A stretch of 64,000 bases of DNA from Girardinichthys multiradiatus. Taxonomy: Eukaryota > Chordata > Actinopteri > Cyprinodontiformes > Goodeidae. Positions 1-11,300 of this stretch are shown here, piece by piece. The notes beneath the pieces are model-generated. The model made no database searches. It was not told where the DNA came from and saw only the letters and a program-made list of their open reading frames with translations. Numbering within the stretch: position 1 is the first letter of the stretch; every line of letters begins with the position of its first letter. The stretch spans positions 10,442,859-10,506,858 of the forward strand of contig NC_061802.1 of the NCBI RefSeq assembly GCF_021462225.1, read 5' to 3'. The position numbers were made by a program, and so were the translations under genes.

Positions 1-48
1 CGGCTGCTTGTGGTACCAGATGTGACTGCAAATGTCCCATCTCTGCAG

Positions 49-144
49 ATACGAGCAGCGCAGCACCTAAACCCTCTCGTCTTGGACCCACCAGACAACT
101 GCTGCGCTGGCAAGACAGCCGTGGAGGTCGGATGAAGAGAGGAG
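49..144 (+). CDS. tpr: Penultimate coding exon of a plus-strand gene, probably tpr
   Basis: An open segment begins after a pyrimidine-rich stretch ending CTCTGCAG at 48 and ends at the donor GAG/GTAATA (145). Read in phase 1 it gives a Ser/Pro then Arg/Gly-rich basic peptide (about DTSSAAPKPSRLGPTRQ, then WQDSRGGRMKRG). It ends in phase 1, which exactly fits the acceptor at 1988. The product call rests on context: the gene is tail to tail with prg4 as TPR is with PRG4 in human, and TPR (nuclear-pore basket coiled-coil protein) has a disordered, basic C-terminus. I do not recognise the peptide itself with certainty. Any other gene with an RG-rich tail remains possible. The exon could instead run upstream to base 1, since the frame stays open. 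Confidence 0.5.
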
Positions 145-439
145 GTAATAAATATAAAGTTTTTGCTCGTTATAATGGTCAGTGGTTCTTAAGAACCCAT
201 TTAAAACACTAGTTTAATGGCCATTCAGCATTTTGACACACGCAGCTCAACCGAACTGAGAGCATAAACCGGCTGAGATGGAGAGTTTCGTGGCCATTTC
301 CCGCCTGTCTTCCAGGACAGCGCAACGGAGGAACATATCTGGACAGACAAAAGCTCGCAGGCGAACTTTTGCTCCACAAGGCCATTCCCAGAAGAGCTTG
401 AAAGCTGGAAATCTGTCTGACACGAGAAGATCAGAGGAT

Positions 440-1660
440 TTATTCACCGATCGAAGACCACGCTGACACCATGCGCAGGTGGAAACCCACAGAGGTTCTA
501 ATTCCAAGGAGATGAGTTTTCCTCCTTGTGTAATGCAGTCCACTAATGGTTCATCTTTTCCCCTCCTGGACGGATGAGAAATTACAGTTTTTTTTCTTTA
601 ATTTGATCACGGACGCATGATCCCCCCCCTCCTCCTTTTTCTTCAGACCTGATCCCTCTTCAACCGGTGGAGAGCAGAAATCAACTTCAAAGTAATTTCG
701 TTCTTTTCATATGAAACCAGATAGGTGCATTTAGAGGTCTGGGCAGGATGAGGCAGTTATGGTGATGTAGGATCACCAGTAGTTAATCTCAGGTATTAAC
801 TTGTTGCATGCAATACTGATTGAATTATGTTATGCTGAGCTGTGTTTTGATTTGCTGTGCAAGCGCTGCTGAATTGTACATGGTTCATGTTTTGTCCGGC
901 TGATCTCAAATCAGCCAGGAGTTAGAAGTTGGACATTTAAAAGTTTTCATTCAAAGCAACTGCTGTCTGGGCCTCGTCCGATCACTCTTTGCTCCAGTTT
1001 TATTGCTGGAGATTTTCCACTGAGTTCCCGCCTCAGAGTTTTATGACCCTTTGTCAAGATTTGGGGCGATCAGCTGGTCGTGGCTAAAGGGGCGTGGCCC
1101 CACCGTTTTATCAGCTGGTCGCTGCGATCGAGACATCAACAACATGAGGATTTCTCTTTCCATTTAACCCAAATTACACATTTTATCCATATGCCTCATT
1201 GTCACTAAATGCGCATGTATATTTTTCTTTTATTATTATTGTTAGGTAGTCATTTTTATTCCCTTTGTGTAGAATAGTGCTTGTTAGTTAGGTGAAGGTT
1301 TTTGGACCAGAATAATGGTATATCAGGATTATTTGGCTTAAATAAATGTTCATATATATAATTAAGAGAAGCGTTTGTGTTTATTTCATGCAAGAGTGAT
1401 TTATCTGTCAAAACAAGGTCGAAGTTCCCCCACCTTCAGTGAAGTGGTTGAATAAACAGTGACAGTTGGTGGTTTTGGTTAATAATTTGTAATTATTAAA
1501 GAGCTTTGAGCCCATAATCACAACACCAGAGGATATCTCTGATTTCTATTCGTAAGTAATGATTATTGGTTAAGAAATTTAAACATTTTTTTCCTCAAAT
1601 TATGATTTTAAATTATAATTCTTGATAAATATTAATTAAACAATAATCATAATCCTTACA
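440..1660 (+). mobile_element. Diverged LTR-like repeat in the tpr-like intron
   Basis: Blocks of this interval match the solo LTR at 16829-17950: ACCGATCGAAGAC near 445, the AAGAG...GTGTTTGTGTTTATTTCATGCAAGAGTGA block near 1365-1400, AGTTCCCCC...AATAAACAGTGACA near 1425-1465, and the final 100 bases ending TCATAATCCTTACA at 1660. It also carries an internal AATAAA (about 1340), as a U3-R-U5 LTR would. The 5' border is unclear and could lie 100-200 bases upstream. The copy is in the same orientation as the host gene. No internal retroviral coding sequence is seen. Confidence 0.5.
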
Positions 1661-1987
1661 GGGTGAATCAAAGAAGATAAAATAATATAAGTAGTATTTT
1701 AGTTTTGAACAGTTTACAGTAAGAAAATGTCTTCCACACTTTTTTCCACAACATTTAGTCTTTATTGTCTTGAAAAAAATCAAATTATTCTTAAAGCAAT
1801 CCCAATTAATGTTCACTCATGTTATTTATGCACAAAGCAGTGTATTTAATAAAATGTGGCCTTCTAATGACAAAAACTGTCAGTAAATGATATACAGTGA
1901 GTCATAACACTGACTGATGCTTAGTAACTGTACAGAATCTACATCACTGAAGTTGTACCTGAAACATTTTTCTTTTGTCTTCCACAG

Positions 1988-2037
1988 GTCAAGCCTTCCC
2001 TTCCCGCGGTATTCCCGGGAGACGATTTGTGAGATGA
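1988..2037 (+). CDS. tpr: Terminal coding exon of the same plus-strand gene (probably tpr)
   Basis: The acceptor TTTTGTCTTCCACAG ends at 1987. The exon completes the split Gly codon from the previous exon and reads GQAFPSRGIPGRRFVR, then TGA at 2035-2037. The joined C-terminus is therefore RG-rich and strongly basic, typical of a disordered tail. The 3' UTR runs to the poly(A) signal at 2234, giving a final exon of roughly 265 bases. The phase match with 49-144 is the main evidence that the two belong together. The gene name is an inference from synteny with prg4. Confidence 0.5.
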
Positions 2038-2163
2038 AGCACTAATCAGAGGACTCCCATCTGAAGACTCCCACCATTCCTTCACAAACAACTTTCAGAT
2101 CTGTGTTCTGCTATGCTGATGAGGACTTCCTCTTGCATTTGTTCATTTTTCTTGCTTAGATTG

Positions 2164-2169
2164 TTTATT
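2164..2169 (-). terminator. Nearest poly(A) signal for prg4
   Basis: The minus strand reads AATAAA here, about 110 bases after the prg4 stop codon. No closer canonical signal occurs between 2170 and 2278. Use of this site would place the prg4 3' end inside the final exon of the convergent plus-strand gene. Confidence 0.45.
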
Positions 2170-2233
2170 TGAATGTTAGGACATGTTTTTGTTTTTTTTA
2201 AATCCATGTTGATGCTGTGTCTTTTAAGCAGAA

Positions 2234-2239
2234 AATAAA
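2234..2239 (+). terminator. Poly(A) signal of the left-hand (tpr-like) gene
   Basis: A canonical AATAAA lies about 200 bases after the TGA stop and about 20 bases before a run of 16 T residues (2259-2274). It is the only good plus-strand signal after the stop in this exon. Confidence 0.6.
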
Positions 2240-2277
2240 ACTGGAAAATTAGTCGATGTTTTTTTTTTTTTTTTCAG

Positions 2278-2387
2278 TTAGGATTTCTTCGGGCATCTGA
2301 AGAAGTTGTCGGTTTTCGGTGACACATTTGCTCTCGGTGGTGCGACGACGGGGAGCTCATTGTGCATCCTCACATTGTAGGCCGTCG
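2278..2387 (-). CDS. prg4: prg4 exon 14: C-terminus and stop
   Basis: The acceptor TTAATGTTTTGCAG is followed by 110 bases. With the split codon they give STAYNVRMHNELPVVAPP, then RANVSPKTDNFFRCPKKS and TAA at 2280-2278. The family's YxNI/V start and terminal Cys are conserved. The stop is followed at once by CTG and a 16-base A tract on the minus strand. Confidence 0.9.
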
Positions 2388-5300
2388 CTGCAAAACATTA
2401 AGTGTGGGTCGGTCAACATATTCTGCAAACGGAGGCATTTCAGTGTATGTTTTTCATGCTGTTGGATGATTCTAAGAGCTGTTATTGTCTGTGTTGGCTT
2501 TGTTTTTTCTACCATTTTAAATATGCTTAAACATATTCAAGTTCTGAATGAAAGTTCTGCCCATATCCAAGGGTTTGACAGTAGATATTCAAAAGTAAGG
2601 TAAAACTATTCCTTTCAGTATGTTAACTTTACAGTCAAATGAGAGCTTAAGGGCCTTTAGTGCTGAATATGGCAATGACACTCAATTTAAGGTTTTTAAG
2701 CCAACATTGGTTTAAACATTTACAGCTGTTAAGATTTTGTGATGCTTTAGCTACAAACTTCGTTGTTTCATTAGGATTTTGTGATGGACCACAAAATGCC
2801 ATGCATAGATGTGAATGCAAAAGGATGCTTTTCACATCTAGATGCAGAATTTTGCCCATTCTTCTTTGCAAAATAGCGTAAGCTCTATCAGTCTGGATGG
2901 CGAACATGTGAACATCGATTTTCATGTCTGGGGACAAATTCTCAATTGGATTTGGATCTGGACTTTGACTGGGCTGTTCTAACACATCAATGTGCTTTCA
3001 TCTAAACCAATCCCCTGGTAGCCACAGCTTCCAGGATTGTCCCTTCATTTAGCTCCATCCAGCTTCCCTGTCCCTGCTGGGATTGCATCCCCAGAGCATG
3101 ATGCTGCCACCACCATGTGTCACTGTGAGGATGATGTTAGTTTTCTTCCACACCGTATTTTAAGTGATTTTTTGTTTTAAGGCATTTGGTTGCACTTTAT
3201 TGTATTTAGGGGTAATTAAAAGAGGCTTCTACTTCCGTCATTTACTCCTTTGTGTTGGTCTATCACATACAATCAGAATAAAAAGCATTGATGTTGTGGT
3301 AGCCTAGTGAAATGTGAAACAGTTGAAGAGGTATGAAATACTGTATTCCTGACTTACATCTCGAGAAGACAACGTATTTGTACCCCTCTGGGACTGTGTT
3401 GGTGGGCACGGACACGGCTGCTGTTACGGTGGAGGGAAAGCCTCTCCAGGATCTCCGGATGTTAATTGCTGGTTCCAAAACAGAAACTGGAAGGGGGGTA
3501 GAGAATTGATTCAGCAGAGAGACTTGAACTGAAGTTTTTTTGCTTTGGATCCGACTTGTTAGTATTGTAAATGAAGGATTCTTAGAGCCGCTTGTGACAC
3601 TGATAACTAAACGTTGTTGCATCCTATGTGCTGTAGTGTGGGCGAATCTCTGTGAGTCTGAGAGAAATGATGGGAAACATTTTTCACAACACGTCAGGCT
3701 GAAACAATTCCCAGTTATTTATGTTCCCCCATTAAGAACAGAAATGCAACCAAGCAAGTATTGATGTGAATCTTTGTCTTCCCTGCTGTGCTGGTTGAAA
3801 AATTTGGCTGAATTTTGTAGAATACGTTACAGCTGAAGGATAAACATAGACACTCTGAGTCACTTAGTTCTTGCAGGGTTGTGGCAAGTCCATCACATGG
3901 ACATCCCTTAGTAATATTTAGAGTGGCCAATGCATGCGCATTAATGTGTGTAAGAAGTGAACCCATGTAAATGCCACACAAACAGACCCCAACCAATATT
4001 AAACTCCAGGGCCTTCCTGTTGCCAAGCAAAAGTACAAATTAATGCAGCCCAGCAAGACTAAAAAAAAAAAAGCATCTCTTGTGTACTTGGGTATTTTCT
4101 CCTCAGATAAAATGTTCCTATAATTGATCATTATTTCTGATGACCTTCAAAAGCACTAGGCCTTTAAACTAGTCACTAATGTTTGAACAAAAATCAAGAG
4201 CAAGAATCACCTCTGTTCCTATTAAATTTGAAATATTTTCTCAGTTTAAAGCCTTAATTTGTGCCATACCTGCTTGTCGGACCATTCGAGCATGAACGGT
4301 ATAAAGGGGAAGAGGTTTTCTTCCACATGTTGGACTGGTGCCAAACTGGTATGAATATTTCTGAACTGTTCCGCCTGTAAACAGTTTGATTTTGTAAAAA
4401 TCAAACGGAAAAAGATTATAAGACCAGATTTTTGATGACTTTCAAATGCTTAAGAATAATCTCAATACCTCTCTTGAAGAAGTAGACAGACTCTTTCCTG
4501 TTGAGGTACTGAGGCACCGACAGGGCAGCTGTGATATGGCCCTGCAGCCCATCAAAGCCCGTTTTAATGACTTTCGGATACCCCGAGTCCAGAGCATCAT
4601 TTTCGAACCTCCAGTATTTGCCTCCCTGCAAATGTGCACAACAAACAAGGCAGTGTTGTAGGGTGCTTCATCGGAGACTAGCTGGGGAATTCTGAGTGCA
4701 TAATTGTTAAGTGGAAGTGAAAATTTGAATGGTTTTCATTTTGTTTTTGTAAATAAAATGAAAAACCTGAAAAGCAGGACTCACATTTAGCTTCTTTAAG
4801 TCAATACTTTGTAGAACCAGATTTCACTGCAATTACAGCTGTAAGTCTTAGTCAGATTGGAAAGAGAGCATCTAAAAGTTTAAAAGATTTTTAAGTCTTG
4901 TCATCTGGACTTTGTCTGGGCTGCTAGAGATAGGTACCAGCCCACTTAATACTCTCTATTAACCACTATTAGAATAAAGTTGAATGAACCCAAATGTATG
5001 TATTTTTCATAGTTATTTGTAAAACAAAAGCTTTTTTTTCCACATCAGTAGTTTTTTTTTGGTCTACAACGTGAAATCCAACAACATAGATGGACGTTTG
5101 TGGTTTTAACATGTCAGAATAGTGACAAAGCTGAAGCGTTATGAATGTTTTTGCAGGGCACTGAAAGGTAGCTTACCTTAAAAATGTAGGTTTTATCCTG
5201 GCAGTTGCAGCGAGTGAACACTGTGTCAATGGGTGAGGGTACACCCCACACTTCTGTAATTCCTTTGGGTGGACCTGGCACCAAGTTTCTATCCAGAACC

Positions 5301-8300
5301 CAGAAGTAATGACCTGTAATAAAGATGGTATATAAGTCTTCCATGCAAGTTCAACAAATACTGTTTGTTAATCCTTGCATGCAATGGGCTGCTTTTTGTA
5401 CTGTGTACAGTTGTGTTCAAAAATAACAGCAGTCCAACTGGACTAACCAGATCAATCACTGTTTTCTGTAGAAATCATATAACATTGCAAATAATTTACT
5501 AGGAGTTGTAGTAGTGTCACAAAACCAACAGAACCAACATTTATTATATACATGCCTCTGAGTCAGTGTAACTCAATAACTGATTCAAAGTGGCATGTTC
5601 AAAATAATAACAGACTGGAGTTCAGTTACTGAGGTTATTCATTCTGTGAAGAAACAGTTGTTAATCAGGCGGCGCTGATGACCTCAGCACATTTTGGGCA
5701 TGTTTCTCTAAAACCCTGACAAAAATGGGTTATTCCAGGCATTGTTCAGAAGAATAGTATACTTTGATTAAGACCTGGCTTCGAAAAGGGAAAACGTATA
5801 AAGTGCAGCAACTGGCAGACTGCTCAATGCTTCTGTTTTTTCTGTCTTGTCAGACTCCAGCCAGACATACTCAGCCTTATTCCAGTGGAGAGTTGTTTAT
5901 GCTAAAAGGCAGTTGTTTCTTTCCACTGTTGCCACATGTTTGCTCAGGGATCAAACGTGTAAAATTAAAATTTTATTCCACTGAATTGTTTCTGTGTTTT
6001 GTTATAAATGGTCCAAATTGAGCAATATATGTAGCTGGATTTAAATTGGATTGATTTAAATTAATTTGGACCAAATTGAAATCTAAATAACTGGATATTA
6101 ATAGGACCTGTTTGACATGTAAATTGCTTTGAAAAGATATGGTGGTAATTGATGTAAACAAGCGTATGTATTACATTGAAAGCTCTGCAATATTCAGATT
6201 TTTGACAACATGTAGCAGCAGGTTTTTCATAAAAGGAGTGAAGGAAAAGTCTCCTTCTTCTAATTACAGAGGATTGCGGGTCATTGCGAACAGAGTTGAT
6301 ACCAGTTTTCGGACACTGACCTCTGAAAACCACCATTGTGCCATTCCTGAGTGTGGTGAGTCCACTGATAGGTCGCCCACTGCACAGGTTTGTGTCATCA
6401 CTGTCATCTGTAAAGAAAATGTTTTCTTCTTGAAATTATCATGAAATTGCATATAAATTACTATTGATTTCACATTTTTGTAAATGCAAAGTCTTTGTGA
6501 AATTATCCTATGCAATAAAACTGCCATTAGTGGTATTCATTTCCGAGGTAAATTTAAATGATTAAACCATTGAGTAGCACCAGTGTCCAAAAAGATGTCG
6601 TTCAAGCACGATCTGTAGTTCGTCCAAATCTTTTAAAAGAGGTGCTGTGGAGAACATTAAGACTTTCCAATCCAAAATGAAGTGGTGAATCAGAAGCAAG
6701 AGACAGTGTCTACTAATGCCATGTTTACCCAACGTCTGAAGTCAAATCTCAAAACTGGGAATGAGATCGCACACATTATTACACCATGTTCCAAGTCTGG
6801 AAACCAGTGGGATTTGCTAATTGATATTTACAGTCACAAGGCTAACTATTGTTAGCAATAAAAGCAGTTTCAAAAATGATTTCTTTAGGGTGTGTCTTCC
6901 CCCTCTCTCCACTCCACTTCCTGGCAGCCTACTTTGAAAAAAAGGCCTTTACTGCTGATGCTGCAAAAAAAAAAAAAGTGAAAATCTATTTAAATCCAAC
7001 CTGGCCCTTTGTCAAAAAACAATTGGTCCCCTTGTTAAATCAAAAATTAACAGTGATTAATTTTTTTTTTTTCCATTAATCATGAGTTCAATTTCTGCAG
7101 CCTCACCCAGGTCTGTTTACTGTCTGACCCGTAGAATCAGTAAATCACCTAAACAGAACCTGACTGACCACATGAAGTAAGTTAAAAGATCTCGGTAGCA
7201 AAACTTCTTCCTTCAATCTAAAGAAATTCAGCAAAAGACAAGAAATAAAGTCCTTGACATCTTTCAGTCTGGAAAGGGTTACAGTCATTTCTAAGGTTTT
7301 TGGAGTCCAGTGAACCACAGTGAGAGCCTTAAATGGAGAAAACAGAGGTGAACCTTCCTAGGAGTCGCCAGCCTACCAATATTACTCAGAGAGTACAGCA
7401 TCGATGGCTCATCCAGTTGGTCACAAAAGAACCGAGAACAACATCTAAAGCTCGGCGTCTTGATGATTCCTAAGACTTTTGGGAAATATTTTGTGGACTG
7501 ATGAGACAAAACTGGAACTTGTTGGACGGTGCACCTCTTGTTAAAACCTGCGTTACATGAACAGCATTTCAGAAACAGAACATGTCTATGTTTAAATATA
7601 GTTGATGTAGACTGATGGTTATGGGCAGCTTGCTCCTTCAGGACACAGATGACTTGCTGTAATCGATGGAACCATGAGTTCTGTTCAGTTTGTGACGTGA
7701 AGCCCAAGCACGATTTGATTATGCACCAGGACAATGATCTGAAGCCTACCAGCAAGTCTACTGTTGAATGGTTCAAAAACCTTAAAATTAAGGTTTTGGA
7801 GGTGCCTAGTCAAAATCTAGGCGTAAAACTGATTGAGTTGTCCAAAATGGACATTCTGCTCGGAAACAATTGTGCAAAGAAAAGTGGGTAAAGTTTTCCT
7901 CAACAGTGATGTACTTGCCATTTATTAAAAATGTTTGATGGACTCCTGCTGCAAAGGGTGGTACAACCAGTTATTAGGTTGGGGGCAATTATTTTTTTCC
8001 ATAAGGCCAGGTCAGTTTGGAAAGCTTTTCACCATTAATAAATACAAGTTTGAGAGCCCCTTCCCTAAAGGAATAATAAAAACAACTGAGCTTATAAAAC
8101 ATGCTGCAAGCCATGAATATTTAACACAAATTGGAAACGTTCATCTCTGCAACAGAATTCACAAAAATATGCCCTTATTGGGGATAACGTGTCATTACCT
8201 CCTTGGTAATCTTTCAGGTTGTCTGTGATCTGGGTTTGTGGGTCCAGAGGTTTGGTATCAGGTTTAGAGGTGGGTAATAGTTTGGACGGGTCAGGTTTGG

Positions 8301-11300
8301 GGTCGGGTTCAGATGTGCGAAGATCCGTAGTCGTTACATCTGCTTTAACTCTGTCAGTGGTCTTGTCTGGGTCTGCAGCTGTGGATGAGGGGAACCCAAC
8401 TCCAGCTGGGGTGAGAGTGGGGGTTGGATCTTTAATGTCTGCTTCCTGGAAGCTGGTGCTTCCTGGGTTGCTCTCTATGTTTGGGCTTGAAGTGGTTTCC
8501 TCTGGGGGTATTACTGAAGCCAACGTTGATGAAGCAGGAGTTGTGGTGAGCTGAGGGTTTTCCGGCTCTTCCAGCTTGTCTGAAGGGACAATCTCCTTCC
8601 CTGACTCTGTAGGACCGGATGAAGCTGTAGGTTCATTTTGTGATGCTGAGGACGAAGAAGGCTCACGGACGTCGGGGTCAGGCGCAGTTGTCAGTTCAGG
8701 GATAATCGCTCCTTGATCTGGGTCTCTTGTCAGATCTTGGGTATCTGGAGGTGGAAAACAGCGATAACAAATTCTTAGATTTACAAGTTACAATTAATGA
8801 CCTGCAGTAGAAACAGTATCAGGAAATAATAGCTCCCTGTCAGATTACAGTGAAAGTAAAGAAACATCAGATTTCAAAGAAATTGTTATGCAAAGACAGC
8901 CAGAAAGGAAGATCACATCTTAATAGAGTTACACCCATAAAGATTACATAAGGAACAATATTCTAAAATAAAAATAAAAATATTCAGCATCCTCTATAAT
9001 TATTGTGTAAAAAGTCCTAAAATAAATGTATCTTTTATCAAAGGAGCTTAATCTGCAACCCTGACAATTCCTAGAAATTGCAATCGGAACATTTTTTACC
9101 TTTACTCTTTACTTTTTCAAGTGGATCAGACAGGCTAGGATTTTTTAAATTGCAACCAATGACTTATATTTCCCTGGGGCATACATATGATGTGACACTG
9201 ACATCTATTTCTGTCAGCCACTTCTCAGAATGGGAAAGACATAAGAACATGTAATTCAAGAAGGGCATTGAGCTGTACAATGCTGAAAATGGCTGCAAGA
9301 GCAAAGCCACTCACCTACACTTGTCTACAGTCAGAACAATAATTGATATGTTTAAAGCAACTGAAACGGAGACCAACAAAGCTGGATGAGAAACCAGATT
9401 TATCCTACCAACACCAAAGACAGTGACAATTAGGTAAGGGAAGTAAAAAACATTCCTGGGATCACCAACTCTCCCTGACAACTATTAGTCGCTATCTACA
9501 TGTTGATCTATTGTTTGGGCGTTGTGCCAGGAAACAGCTTTTTGCTGTCTAACCATCACAAAAGTAAATGTGTCAGAATTACCTAAAAACTGCTTGGACT
9601 GAATTGTGGTTGAGTCTGGTTGAGATTGGACTTTCTAGCTACAAACTTTCTAGCTACAAACACTATAAGTGGGTCTGGTGTGAAACAAAGGATGGATAAT
9701 GTCTAATGTAGTACAGTGTAGGTTCTGTGATGCTGTGGGCCTGGTTGTCTTCCAATGTCCCTGGATTTTTCCACATTGTTACAGGTTTGCTAATGCCGTA
9801 TAACTCATACAAGAAGACTGAACATTGAACATCACATACCTGTGCTTGCTGTTGTCATTGTATTAAAAACGACACCGGCAGGAGTTGCCTCTGTCAGAGA
9901 AAGAGCTCTCTCTGTGCTGAACTCCGGATCATCTGTAACCACAGTTGGTTCTGCCGGGATTTTATCCTGGGGTTCAGCTGGAGTTGGTTCAACACCACTG
10001 CTGGTCTCTGGGCCTGGAGACGCCTCCGGATCCCCCACTCCATTTGTGGGAAAGTCATCACCCGGCAAGATCTCGGCAAATACATCTGCCACAGAGAGGT
10101 TTACATTTATTATTCCTGTCATGTCTGGAAAAGCTGTTTGCTAAACTCTTCATCCATTAATGTCTCTGCTCACCATCACTAAGATCATTCAGTGGGTATG
10201 GTGCTGGGCTGTCTGGAGTAAATAAGTTGTTATCTGTAGATAAATAGGACAACATTAGGGAAAAAAACTAAGCAAATACTTGTAAATGTCATTGTTAATT
10301 CAATTAAATTCAGTTTATTTATATAGTGTTAATGCAAACATATATTTGATCATAGTCCTGACAGAGTTGATTTTTAATTTCCAAGCACAAGACGGAATTA
10401 CTGACTTCTTTATACTATAAAATAAAAAGGCAATAAGATATTATGTAATTGTTTTTTAGCTTCATTTTGTGGTTTCCTTTTATGTAACTGAATCTGAGTC
10501 CAGCTCTTTTCAACATGGCCCACTCAAAACAAACTCTGCTTCTTTGTGTTTCAGTTGGCTCCTGAGGCCAGCACTCTTGGCTTGTTGGGACTTGGACTTT
10601 GAAAGTGAGTCCCAATGGCAGAGCTTCAATCAACTGTATGCACACATTTTCCTGCTCTCATTTACATGGAAACTGTATAAAATCCACCAAGTTCAGCTCC
10701 TGACATTATTTTGGACATCTAAAACTGTGGCTTTTAGGGCTGCATTAGGAGAACAAACAAAGTGTACAATCGATGCAGAAATAAAGAAAATAGTCTCCTG
10801 CATTGTTTCCTTCACTGACTGAAGGGTCCTCCGTCAGAGTTGATTCTGTGAGAACATTCAAATGTTACTGTTAGCTGGAATTTCCTTTGGAAAAAAATTT
10901 GCCTTAAAGCCTAAACGGCTGAAAATATAGCAAACCTTTTGGCAAAAAAATATACCTTTGGGATTGTTACCATGTACACTATCACATGAACTACTCTTCA
11001 TTGGCCCTGTTGCTGCTCCACTGATTTCTGCAGATTATCTGCATGCATTTCATGATGCTGCTGTGCATGCGTTTGTGCATGATGCTGGTGCAGTTGGATT
11101 CAATTAAAACTGAATTCATTTATCATGTGCATAGGACACATTTTAAATTGCCAGCCTCTGAGTTTTGTGCTGGGTATTCTGTTAAGGAAATATGAAGCAT
11201 TTCACGTGCAGAAAAAACGCAAACATCACTGCTGTATGTGTTGTTTAAGGCTTACCATCCTCATCACAGTGGGCCTTGTAATCTGGACAACACTGCTTGA

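Noticed and set aside
278..543. Overlapping frames on both strands near the left end
   Set aside because: They fall in an LTR-like repeat within an intron and show no protein similarity.
2259..2277. T16 followed by CAG, a textbook-looking plus-strand splice acceptor
   Set aside because: It lies after the poly(A) signal of the plus-strand gene and over the prg4 stop codon, and no coding frame follows.
8219..8554. 111-codon plus-strand frame rich in Gly, Ser and Val
   Set aside because: It is the antisense shadow of the prg4 mucin-like exon, which has splice sites and homologous context.
9842..10144. 100-codon plus-strand frame
   Set aside because: Antisense shadow of prg4 exon 7.
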